Source of the DNA: Ctena decussata
Lineage: Eukaryota; Mollusca; Bivalvia; Lucinida; Lucinidae
Length of the DNA: 64,000 nt
Reading direction: 5' to 3'
NCBI GenBank assembly: GCA_963989385.1
Contig: OZ022509.1
Location: 76,902,667 to 76,966,666, forward strand
Shown here: positions 41,901 through 51,702 of the stretch, piece after piece
How the letters are laid out: each line of letters begins with the position of its first letter
Numbering within the stretch: position 1 is the stretch's first letter
Made by a program: the position numbers and the translations under genes
The notes under the pieces: model-generated
Databases searched by the model: none
The model's input: the letters and a program-made list of their open reading frames with translations, nothing else
What the model was told of the DNA's origin: nothing

Positions 41901-43323
41901 AAAATTACTTGAAAATCTTCTTTACCAGAACTGCTTGCCTCAGATGCTTTTAATTTGGTATGTTGCATTGCCGTTAATCAAATGGTGGCCCCAGGATCCG
42001 AAATGGCCCTGGGGCTGAAAGTCCCAGGTTTGAACCATATAAATACATAGAAGAATATTAAAACATCTTCTACTTCAGAACCGCAATGCTCAGATGCTTG
42101 AAATTCGGTATGTTGCTTTGCCTAGTAGTCCTTTACCAAGCTTGTTCAAATGGTGGCCCCTGGATCCAAAATGGTCCTGCGACAGGGAGTGTCCTAGGTT
42201 CCTTTACCAAGTTTGTTCAAATGGTGGCCTCAGGATCCAAAATGGCCCTGCGACAGGGAGGGTCCTAGATTTGAACCATAGAAATATATAGAAAAATAGT
42301 TTAAAAAATCTTCTTCAGAACCACTTGGCTCAGATGCTTGAAATTTGGTATGTAGCTTTGCCTAGTAACCTTTTACCAAGTTAATTCAAATGATGACCCC
42401 AGGGTCTAACATGGCCCCGCCCCAGGGGGTTTGAACCATAGAACTACATAGAAAAATATTCAAAAATCTTCTTCAGAACCACTTGGCTCAGATGCTTGAA
42501 AATTGGTATGAAGCATTGCCTTTTTGTCCTTTATCAAGTTTGTTCAAATGATGGCCACAGGGTCCAAAATGGCCCTGCGGCAGAAAGTCTAGCGTTTGAG
42601 CTATAGATATACATAGGAAACTATTAAAAAATCTTCTTCAAAACCACTTGGCTCAGATGCTTGAAATTTGGTATGATGCATTGCCCGGTGGACTCCTACA
42701 AAAATGTGTAAATGGTGGCCCTGGGATCCAAAATGACCCTGGGGCAGGGAGTCTTGGGTTCGAAATTAAGATATACTTAAAAACCTTCTCCATAGTGGAG
42801 ATGCTTGAAACTGTGTATGGTGCATTGCCTAGTGGTCCCTTACGAAGTTTGTTTAAATGATGGTGCCAGGGTCAAAAATAGCTCCGTCCCAGGAGGTCCT
42901 GGGTTTGAACCATAGAAATACATAGAAAAATATTCAGAAATCTTCTTCTTCAGAACCACTTGGCTCAGAGGCTTGAAATTTAGCTTTTAGCATTGCCTAG
43001 TGGTCCTTTACCAAGATTATTGAAATGATGGCCCCAGGGTCCAAAATGGCCTTGCCCCAGGGGGTCCAGGGTTTTAACCATAGCAATACATCGAAAAACA
43101 TTAAAAAACCTTCTTGAGAACCATTTGGAAATGGTTGCAAACTATCAGGTTTGTTCAAATTATGACCCGAGTTTGACCTTTAACCTTTTTGCTCAGGTGA
43201 GCGATTCAGGGCCTTTAGGCCCACTTGTTTTCAGATTGCTAACAGCCACTCAGATTACTAACAGCCACAAGTGCGATACGTGTCAGAAACTCTTTGCTTA
43301 GCTGACTTACTTAAACAGACATA

Positions 43324-43546
43324 TGAGCCGCAACACGAAAAACCAACGAAGTGGTTGTGCGCCCAAGGCAGACTCAGATCAACCTGGGCGTCCGCCCAGT
43401 CTGATCAGAGTCTTCGTTGTCCGCATGGAGGTAGCTTAGACCCTAAGCTACTCTTTAAGCGCACTGCGAAGACTCTCATCTGATATGGCGGATGATAGGC
43501 TGATCTGAGTCTGCACTGGGTGCAGAACCACTTTGTTGGTTTTTCC
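43324..43546. mobile_element. TIR MITE, right TIR truncated (first of a tandem pair)
   Basis: The left TIR is TGAGCCGCAACACGAAAAAC. The interior has GACTCTCATCTGATATGGCG. The right side ends at AACCACTTTGTTGGTTTTTCC, after which the left flank (GCTGACTTACTTAAACAGAC) of the element is repeated. Confidence 0.8.
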
Positions 43547-43569
43547 GCTGACTTACTTAAACAGACATA

Positions 43570-43798
43570 TGAGCCGCAACACGAAAAACCAACGAAGTGG
43601 TTGTGCGCCCAAGGCAGATTCAGATAAACCTGGGCGGACGCTTCGCTGTCCGCATGGAGGTAGCTTAGACACTAAACTACTCTTTAAGCGCACTGCCAAG
43701 ACTCTCATCTGATATGGCGGATGCTAGGCTGATCTCAGTCTGCACTGGGTGCAGAACCACTTTGTTGGTTTTCCCGTGTTGCGGCTCAATATATGATA
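43570..43798. mobile_element. TIR MITE, complete (second of the pair)
   Basis: TIRs of about 33 bp: TGAGCCGCAACACG at the left, CGTGTTGCGGCTCA at the right. They continue inward through AAAACCAAC/GTTGGTTTT and AAGTGGTT/AACCACTT. The interior is a near copy of the preceding unit. The two units are offset by 246 bp, including 22 bp of flank. Confidence 0.85.
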
Positions 43799-44345
43799 CC
43801 AGTAAGGAATGGGCAGTAGTAGAGACTGTTAGTTTTGTTCCAAACAGCTTCGACATAAATCGAACAGTAATCGGCATGAAGAGATCGTGCATAAGAAAAT
43901 GTAGAAGCACTGTTGCGAGTAGTATAGTGTGTTGTTTTATAAGGTGGAAACATTTTGGAGCAGGACACATTTTTGAGCAAAATCGATATCGGATAAATGC
44001 GAAATTTACCGAGTGCCTCCGAGCTATGTTAGTACGATAGTACATATAGAAACCGAAGGTGTACGGAAACGGTCGAGACCTAGATCAGATTATATACTTC
44101 ATCATTCACTGCCTGAACTTTGTAAGGAGAAGACTGATATTTCGTTTGTTTAAGTTTTTCAATATTATAAGGCTCAGAAACGACAAAGCGAAATTATGAA
44201 TACGCTTTCTACTAAAATGTTGCAAATAACTGAGGAAGCTGAATGATAAGAGGACAAGTCAGTTTTTATAAATTCATTGTTTCAGCGCTCCGACCCCACC
44301 CTTGTGCTTTACAAAATAAGCAACGCCATGTTTAATAGGTACACG
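43799..44345 (+). other. No recognisable gene
   Basis: Upstream side of the polymerase gene. Open frames on both strands (43677-44045) overlap the MITE and show no motif. Confidence 0.4.
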
Positions 44346-44595
44346 AAACGTGAAGTTCTTCCAGTTAGGGGATAGAAACATTTTCGTATATTAACAAACA
44401 AAATTTAACTTGCATTTAACCTCAATACACTAACAACTTTTTACATTACTATTTGCATTAGGACATATTGAAACGTGAAGTTCTTCCAGTTAGGGGATAG
44501 AAACATTTTCGTATATTAACAAACAAAATTTAACTTGCATTTAACCTCAATACACTAACAACTTTTTACATTACTATTTGCATTAGGACATTTTG
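44346..44595 (+). repeat. 125-bp nearly perfect tandem duplication
   Basis: AAACGTGAAGTTCTTCCAGT at 44346 recurs at 44471. The copies appear identical over almost the full unit, ending GCATTAGGACAT. It lies 240 bp upstream of the first polymerase-gene exon. Confidence 0.9.
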
Positions 44596-44836
44596 GTCTA
44601 ATACCTAATTGCTAGATGTTAATCTAACATTAACATAGTGACAGTTGTCTCGAGTAGACCAGGTTTATAACGCGGTATCTTTATGTATACACTGAGTGCC
44701 TATACGCATTTTTCAGATTTCTAACTTTTGAAGTTTTAGAATTCGAATATAATCGTATAAAACTTGAAAATATTGAAATAGACAAAACTATTTATCTATC
44801 TATCTCGCTCTATACATATTTATATGAGAACAAATA

Positions 44837-46440
44837 ATGAAGCGTATTTTGTGTAAAAAATGCGGAAATTTATTTCGTCCATCTATGAGGTTAACCCATG
44901 AGGAATCATGTTTAGGTGAAAAGGTATGTTGTTTTTATATTCTGAATAGATTAAAGAAATATTAAAAATGCAAAATAAAAAATGTTTTATAACATTATAT
45001 TTTAAACTCACTAACATTAATTGTTAATGAAGAATTGTTTTGTTCATTATTTAACAAATGATACTCTTGTTGTCTTACCCGGATTGTTTATTATTAAATG
45101 AAAGTCAGAAAGAGTGCATATGATTGCGACACGACAAAAATAACAAAGTGGCATGTGCGCTCCACCGAAGACAGATCAGACTGGGCATCCAACCAGTTTG
45201 ATCAGGGTCCTCGCTGTCCAAATGGAGATAGCTTAAACCTTGATCAGATTGGGCAGATCCCCAGGCAGATCTAATCTAAGTCTGCGCTTGGCGTACAACC
45301 ACTTTGTTTGTTTTCTCTCGTCGCGGCTCAATTATACCTAAAATACTTTGCACAGCAATTATTTCTCTGAACGGAATTGGGAGAGAATGCCTCATTCAGT
45401 TATAAAGAACTATGAAATCGTTTATGAATTTATTAACCTAATAATTTGAAAATCAGTAGATAAAACTAACCTAAAACGATGTACATATTTTCAGAGACTG
45501 GTTCATACGAAGAACACAGAGGCAGAGATGAATGTCGCTCCTTCAAAGAAACAAAAGCTAGCGCAAAGGTAATTTAACTTGTTATGCATTTTTATATGTA
45601 TTGTAATATGTGAACAGTATATTAATTGTCATGTCGCAGTTAACCACGGTTACAAAATTTCTACGTGTAATTGATTTAGTCGTATTTAATCATTTAATAT
45701 AATTGTATTTACTCTTTATATTTTCAGAACCGAATCCGATAATAACGTTTTAGAAAGAAGTGACAGTTCCCCAAAAACCCAAGATGATAGGTATGGTAAT
45801 ACTATTCTGTTTTTTTTTTTTTTTGTAATCGTGCGTTGTAAACAACCTTTTTTTTTTAAATTGAAATCCGAAATAAGTTCCTCTAAAATGATTTTTTTTA
45901 AAGAAAGTGAACAATAAAATACCAGTTTGAACATGTAGCATCTTTATTATTATCATTATTATTATTTTAGGTGTGGTAGACTGTCCAAGACATATTGTTG
46001 TGTCAAATGCGAAAAAGCATTTTCGACCAAATTTAACTGTGTTCGACATGAAGAAAGGTGTAATGGTCCCAAGGTACGGAAGAGTGCGGTAACTGCGTGC
46101 GGAAAATGCAGAATGGTGTTTTGTGACTACAGAGCAAGACTCAAGCATGAAAAGAAATGTGAAGGTGCAGCAGCATCTATTAATGTCAAAAGGACTTTTC
46201 ATTATGTCGAATGTGGTGAACGTTTTTCGTCTGCAAGAGAATTGTTTCAGCACGAGAAAACAAATTTGCACAACAAACCAGGAAGCAGCAGTAGTTCAGC
46301 CAGTAACACTAACAAGACCAATAAGACAGATCACACTAAAACATGTCGCATGTGCGGGGATCACTTTTTAACTTACAAAGAACTATACAATCACAGAATG
46401 ATAGCGCATAAACAAACTGGTTCTGGTAAATTGCAAAGTG
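44837..46440 (+). CDS. Polymerase gene 5' exons: C2H2 zinc-finger module (4 exons)
   Basis: Exons 44837-44923, 45495-45568, 45728-45790 and 45971 to ~46440 join in one frame with GT-AG introns (donors GTATGT, GTAATT, GTATGG; acceptors TTTTCAG, TTTTCAG, TTTTAG). Exon 1 starts at an ATG and encodes CKKCGNLFRPSMRLTHEESC. Exon 2 encodes a basic KKQKLAQR stretch and exon 3 an acidic/Ser linker. Exon 4 holds several C2H2-like units (CVKCEKAFSTKFNCVRHEERC, each with CxxC and terminal His/Cys). The fingers presumably bind DNA or partners at the N-terminus of the polymerase. The exon frame reaches a stop at 46472, while homology continues in another frame from about 46440. Confidence 0.65.
45122..45332. 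mobile_element. TIR MITE in intron 1 of the polymerase gene
   Basis: TGCGACACGACAAAAATAAC at the left and TTTTCTCTCGTCGCGGCTCA at the right are diverged versions of the TIRs at 43570-43798. The interior GATCAGACTGGGC and AGATAGCTTAAACC also matches that family. Confidence 0.7.
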
Positions 46441-48001
46441 ATCCTTGGACTATGGAATTCCTCCGTGGGTGAATGAAGATGGAAGTGAGAATGAGAGTAT
46501 GAAAAGAGTGTATGATCAACATAGACATTTAATTTTGAGAGAAAGGGTGAGAGAAGGTGATATAACTAGCTCGTACAACTTCCCAATTGCAAATAATTTA
46601 AATCTTAATATACTGACGGAGCAAGTAGAATGCATCTACGAACGAAGTCAATATGCTTTCAAAGTTAATATATCGTTTGGTTTGATATTGCAGAATATAA
46701 CTGACGGTTCATACAGATATTTTGTACCTTACCGCAACGAAATGCTTTTTATGTTTCCGCAAGTAATTAGCAATAGAAGCGATATAGAAAAACTTCGTAG
46801 ATTACTATCCGATTTAGACCTTTCGAATTATTTCCAAAAAGCAAAGCCTGATTCAAAATGGAAACCAGTTGCGGTAGTTAATTGTTTTTATCAAGTTTTT
46901 AAACTAGGGTTCCCTATAGGTATGAGTCGACCGTTACCTGATTATATTACACTTTCTAAAAGTATTATTTCTTTTGCAAATCATCCAAATACAAATAAAC
47001 CATTCGCAGATGATCTTTGTTTCTTCCGATGTCTGGCTTACCATCAGACCAAAAACAAATATTGCGAAACGTTAGCCAAACAATTGCATTCACAATGGGT
47101 CCAGTATGTCAGTCAAAACCGCTTTCGCTCCTCTGCAATAACATTACAAATTTTACCTGACTTAGAAACGTGTTTTGAAACTAATATCAACGTTTTTGAA
47201 CTGAGTGAAGACAAAACAGTGACTGTCTTATATAAAACTAGGGAATTTTTCCATTTTGAAAACAGCAACACTATGAACATAAATTTGTTCGAGGATCACT
47301 TCAGCTGTATTTCTAAATTCAATTCGTATGCATTACAATTTCGATGTACACTGTGCGATAAACTTTTTAAATCAAAATGGACTCTAGTAAGGCACCAAAA
47401 GACCTGTGAAAATGCTACCAAATTAAGATTCCCTGGGGGTTATTTCGATTGTCCTAAAACAATTTTTGATAAATTGTCGGATCTAGGTATAAACGTGGAA
47501 CCTACTTTGAAAAATTACCCGTGGTTCATAACTTTTGATATGGAGGCGATGTTAAAACAAACACAAGAACAAAATGGCGACCACCTTACAAAAACCTCGA
47601 GACACGAACCTATATCGGTGAGTATTTGTAGCAATGTAGATGGCTACACAGACCCAAAGTTCATTTTAGAAGAAGATTTAGATTCTCTTTTGTCTAATAT
47701 GATTAGTTACCTGAATGAAATTTCAGAAAAAGTAAACGTTTTAGCATATGAAAGATGGAGAGATGTGTTTAGTCATCTAAACAGATTAGAAGGTAAGTGG
47801 TTAAATGAAAGTGACAGTACAAAGAATGGGTCAAAACTAGTTGAAGGGTGTGATACTGATAGCGAAACTGATGCTGCTGCTGATGATGATGATGATGAGT
47901 GCGAGGCTAGAGAAATTAATGAGTGTGAACCTCCAACCAGAGAGTTTTTGCACGCCATCAGTAAGGAAAATGTTTTTTTACAGGTTCTTAAAAGATCTTG
48001 A
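46441..48001 (+). pseudogene. Family-B DNA polymerase, N-terminal and exonuclease I part
   Basis: An open frame of 518 codons whose first codon is TTG (46445), so it is not a real start but the continuation of the exon-4 frame after a frameshift. PWVNEDGSENE begins it. DDLCFFRCLAYHQ (codons 189-201) is a Cys/His-rich motif. FRCTLCDKLFKSKWTLVRHQ (from codon 300) is another C2H2 finger. WFITFDMEAML (D365, E367) matches the Exo I DxE motif of the proofreading domain. An Asp-rich tract (DDDDDE) follows. The frame is lost at a T-run near 47971, with matching sequence continuing in another frame (FYRFLKDLESTGKID). Confidence 0.7.
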
Positions 48002-48610
48002 ATCAACAGGTAAGATCGATGTTCATTATAATGTTTGGAATAGCGATGATGCTGACGAGCATATAACTGTTGATAGTACCGGAGATCCCTGTAGTGGTAA
48101 TAACAAAGCAATAATAATAATAATGATGATGACGGTGATTATATCATTCTACCGTTCCGTCCTTTAAATGGTGTAAAGAGATCACACCGGATACTTAGTG
48201 ATGTTGATGATGACGAGACTGTAGATGCTTTTGAAAATGATAGTAGTAGCAGTAGTAGTAGCGATGGCAATAGTGAAAGTAACGGTGATAATGAAAATGG
48301 AATTTATCAGGTAAGAAGGCCAACTACTTACCGCAGTGCTAGTGAAGATGAAAATAATAGTTGTGGTGATAATGTTACTGCTGCTGTAAGGTATCCACAA
48401 ACTAAATATTTAATGTCTAAATTGATACGTCGTACCCGTGAGCAGTTTGAAACATACTGTCATCAAGTTCCGGTTTTGGGTTATAATTCTGCAAAATATG
48501 ATTTAAATTTATTAAAAACAATGTTAGCTAAACGCTTGAAACTTCATGAATTTGTTGTTAAAAAAATAATGCATATATGTGCTTGTCTAGCCCCAAACTG
48601 CGGTTTTTAG
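48002..48610 (+). pseudogene. Polymerase gene, acidic linker and exonuclease II motif
   Basis: After KIDVHYNVWNSDDADEH in one frame, the sequence shifts near 48110 (AAT repeat) to a frame with an Asp/Ser/Asn-rich linker. It then reads REQFETYCHQVPVLGYNSAK with YDLNLLKTML, the Exo II-type YNSxxYDL motif. Another shift at the A-run near 48562 moves into the next piece. The spacing from Exo I is longer than usual because of the low-complexity linker. Confidence 0.65.
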
Positions 48611-50016
48611 ATATGGTTAACTATCTTCCACCGGGTACATCCTACGATAAGTTTCTTTCAACCTTCGGTGTAAGTCAGAGAAAGTCCTACTTCCCGTATG
48701 AGTACTTCACGAATTTGTCCGTGCTTGACGAAAACACACTACCTGCTAAGGAAGCTTTTTACTCTTCCTTAAATCAATGTAATGTTTTGGAAGACCCAGA
48801 ACGGGTATTATATGACAGATTAATAGAGAAAGAAAACAAAACAGAAAAGGAAGCAATGTCAATTTTAAAACTTAAATCCCCACCACTTTCAACAATAGAC
48901 ATAAATTACAAATCGCTTCTGTCCTTATGGCAAGACAATCAAATGTCAACCATGCGGGATTATTTAGAACATTACAATAATTTAGATGTTTTACCCATGG
49001 TGGAAGGTGTAGAAAAATTTAAAAATTACTTTGTAGAAAGAGGTATTGATGTCTTCAAAGACTGCATCTCCGTCCCCGGCTCAGCTAGGAAAATGCTGTA
49101 TCAGTCTGGATCAGAAGCAGGGGCTTCATTTGCTTTGATATGCAAACAAGACGAAGACCTGTATCATACCATAAAGTCAAATATTGTAGGTGGTCCATCA
49201 ATAATTTTTACTCGGTATCAAGAAGCTGGGGAAACCTATATTAGGGACGATAAAAAGATGCCCTGTAAATCCATTCTTGGTTATGACGCGAATGGGTTAT
49301 ATGTTTATTCTCTAGGCAAACCTATGCCTTGTGGAAACTACATTCGTCGGCATAGGGAAAATGATTTTAAACCTAAAAAAAGTACAAACAGGTATACGGC
49401 AATGTATGACTGGATGGAGTGGTTAAATTTTTCTCAGAATGCTAATATAAAACACAAAATGAATTATGGCTACGAAAAACGAGTAGGACCTTACCTTGCA
49501 GACGGTTTTAATGATAATGACGTTATCTTTGAGTTTTTTGGATGTTATTTTCATGGTCATTCATGCATCGTACCGAATAATACTGAAAAGCATAAACAAA
49601 GATTCGCTCGCACCCCAGAAAGATTGTCTTACTTACGTAGTCAAGGCTATGAGATTATTTCAATTTGGGAATGCGAGTTTAGGAAACAAGTCGAGCGGAA
49701 TGAAGCAATGAAGGTCTTTATAAATGAAAGATATCCCTCATTCTATAGAAAACATAAAACTTGTGTAACAGAGTCCCGCATACTTGACGCCATTGTTAAA
49801 GATGAATTGTTTGGGTTCATTGAAGTAGACATTCAAGTGCCCGAGAGTTGGGAGCAGGTCGATTTTAAACCCGACACCCTTTTGAACCCTAAACAGTATT
49901 TCGAAGAAATGAGTCCCCTTTTTATACAACTGAGGTTGATTTTGAATCAATTGGGGAACATACGCAGCAGCATGTGCAGAAACATGGTCTTTCCACAAAA
50001 CCACGTGCTCTGTTAG
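48577..50016 (+). pseudogene. Polymerase gene, Exo III region, palm motif A and nuclease-like segment
   Basis: An open frame of 479 codons. SPKLRFLDMVNYLPPG starts it. YNNLDVLPMVEG fits Exo III. ILGYDANGLYVYSLGKPMPC (D237) fits palm motif A (DxxxLYP type). Then come YLADGFNDNDVIFEF (D309, E319), FGCYFHGHSC and GYEIISIWECEF. These resemble the 'ADG...EFxGCxWHG...WECE' segment I know from relatives of this polymerase, which looks like a PD-(D/E)XK nuclease; that is inference. The frame is lost near 49925 at a T/C run. In an intact protein this module would copy DNA, probably protein-primed, for a Polinton-like or linear plasmid-like element. Confidence 0.7.
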
Positions 50017-50480
50017 TGGGTGGGATGAAAGCTGAGTGTTTGTTGATATCGTCGCCTCTTCTCAAATGGTATATAGAACACGGTCTGTTGATAACAAAAA
50101 TTCACCAAGTTGTCGAATTTTCAAAATTGTCGTGTTTTAAAAATTTTGTAGACAACGTTACCAACGATCGACGTCAAGGTGACGTTGATAAATCACAAGA
50201 GCTTAAAATTTCTCTTTCGAAATTAGTCGGCGTTTCCGCTTTTGGGGGTACGATTATCAATCAAGAAAAATTTCAAAAAATAAAATACGTGGAAGGGTTT
50301 AAAAAAGCCTGCCTTGATGTAAATAACCCAAGATTCCGACAGATAAATGAACTTGGCGAGGATGTGTTTGAAAGCGAATTTGCAAATGCTAATATTTCCA
50401 TAAACTCTCCCTTGTATCTAGGCTATATGATTTTACAGTATGCCGTTGATCAAAAGTCTAGGTTGTTGGAAAAGATCTAA
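49925..50480 (+). pseudogene. Polymerase gene, motif B region, truncated before motif C
   Basis: The frame opens with TTEVDFESIGEHTQQHVQKH and LLVGGMKAE, then LISSPLLKWYIEHGLLITK. It then reads KISLSKLVGVSAFGGT, aligned with the KxxxNSxYG helix (motif B), where the usual Asn is Val. PLYLGYMILQYA follows, normally upstream of motif C. The frame stops at 50478-50480 exactly where HINE-like repeat sequence begins. So the metal-binding DTDS-type motif C is absent and the gene cannot encode a working polymerase. Confidence 0.7.
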
Positions 50481-51154
50481 ATGTAGTGGTCCTTCCAAAT
50501 CTACAATGTTTCTCAATACTTTTAGAGCAATGCTCTGGCCATGCATACAACTGAGAAAAAATAAGAAGGGAAGTAACCCGAAAATAACTTGGGATACAGT
50601 TATGGTTCTTCTGCTCTGCACTTCTTGTCATTACCCTCTACTATCAATATGTGAAGTTTCAATCATGTTCTATTAAATATGTACAGAGATATACTCCGGA
50701 AAAGCTAAATAACTGAAAAAATTAGGAAGGGAGCTAACGCTGTAATTACTAAAGGTAGGGTTATAGTTCTCAAGCAATGCACTTTCTTTTATCACCATCT
50801 ATCATTGTGTGAAGTTTCATTTAGTTTCCTTCAATACTTCCTAAGATATGCTCCATACAAGCAAACTATAGCAAAAATTAAGACGGGAGCTAACTCTGTA
50901 ATCACTTTTGACAGGGTTATAGTTCTTGTGTTCAGCACTTTCACCCATTGCCCTCTATCAGCGTATAAAGTTTCATTACATTCCCTTTTATACTTTCAGA
51001 GATTGCTCTGGACATGCAAAATACTGAAAAAAAAGGGAGCTAACTTTGTAAATACTTAACACAGGGCTATGGTTCTTGTGCTCTGAACTTCTTCTTGTTG
51101 TCCTCTTTCAATGTATGAAGTTTCATTAAGTTGCCTTTAATACTTTTGGAGATA

Positions 51155-51354
51155 GGGAGCCCCGGTAGCTCAGTGGGTTAAGCGCTGGCCTACTGATCTA
51201 GCGGACTGGGTTCGAATCTCGCTGGAGGCGAGAATCCTTCCTACCGTACACGGGGTTCCATTGCACACAGCCTTTCATTATCATCCGTCCATCGTCCTGA
51301 TATAACTGAAATACTGTTGAAAAGGACGTAAAATCACAAGTCATCCACCATCAT
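51155..51354 (+). mobile_element. tRNA-derived SINE with 12-bp target duplication
   Basis: CTTTTGGAGATA flanks it (51143-51154 and 51355-51366). The head is GCCCCGGTAGCTCAGTGGGT with A box at 51166-51176 and B box GGTTCGAATCT at 51209-51219. The body has CTGGAGGCGAGAATCC. The 3' domain is GATATAACTGAAATACTGTT, with a short CATC-rich tail. The pol III boxes are intact, so this copy may once have been transcribed. Confidence 0.9.
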
Positions 51355-51702
51355 CTTTTGGAGATATGCACTGGACAAGCTAAATATTGAAAAAACTGGA
51401 AAGGGAGCTAACTTCGTAAATACTTGTGATAGGGTTATGGCTCTTGTGCACTGCACTTCCTCTCATTGTCCTCTATCAATGTGTGAAGTTTCATTTAGTT
51501 CCCCTTTATACTTTCAGAGATAGGCTCCATACAAGCAAAATATTAAAAAAACTGGAAAGGGAGCTAACTTCGTAAATACTTGTGACAGGGTTACGGTTCT
51601 GGTGCACTGTACTTCCCCTCATTGTCCTCTATCAATGTGTGAAGTTTCATTTAGTTCCCCCTTTTACTTTCAGAGATATGCTCCGGACAAGCAAAATATT
51701 GA

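Larger units (their letters stand above)
33721..43232 (-). mobile_element. 9.5-kb HINE-like array (157-bp family), minus strand, host to many insertions
   Basis: The 3' end is at 33721 (GGCTCAGAGTGAGCT, hairpin partly lost) followed by GTCCGTCGTCCGTCGTC. The 5' end is at about 43232, where the minus strand reads AACAAGTGGGCCTAAAGGCCCTGAATCGCTCACC. The unit, on the plus strand, carries CTCAGATGCTTGAAATTTGG, TGGTCCTCTACCAAGTTTGT and TGGCCCTGGGGCAGGGGGTC, the reverse complement of the array at 1-1060. Units at 41.9-43.2 kb are more diverged. Nested inside are SINEs (34022, 34506, 36729, 37440) and HINE-like elements (34855, 38123, 39801). Confidence 0.75.

Noticed and set aside
46445..46447. Start codon of the 518-codon polymerase frame
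   Set aside because: The codon is TTG and homology continues upstream in the exon-4 frame, so this is a frameshift junction and not a start.
51155..51235. Functional tRNA gene
   Set aside because: A and B boxes are good, but the sequence is the head of a SINE with TSDs and a shared SINE 3' domain. It lacks a complete cloverleaf, and the same holds at 63518 and 5571.
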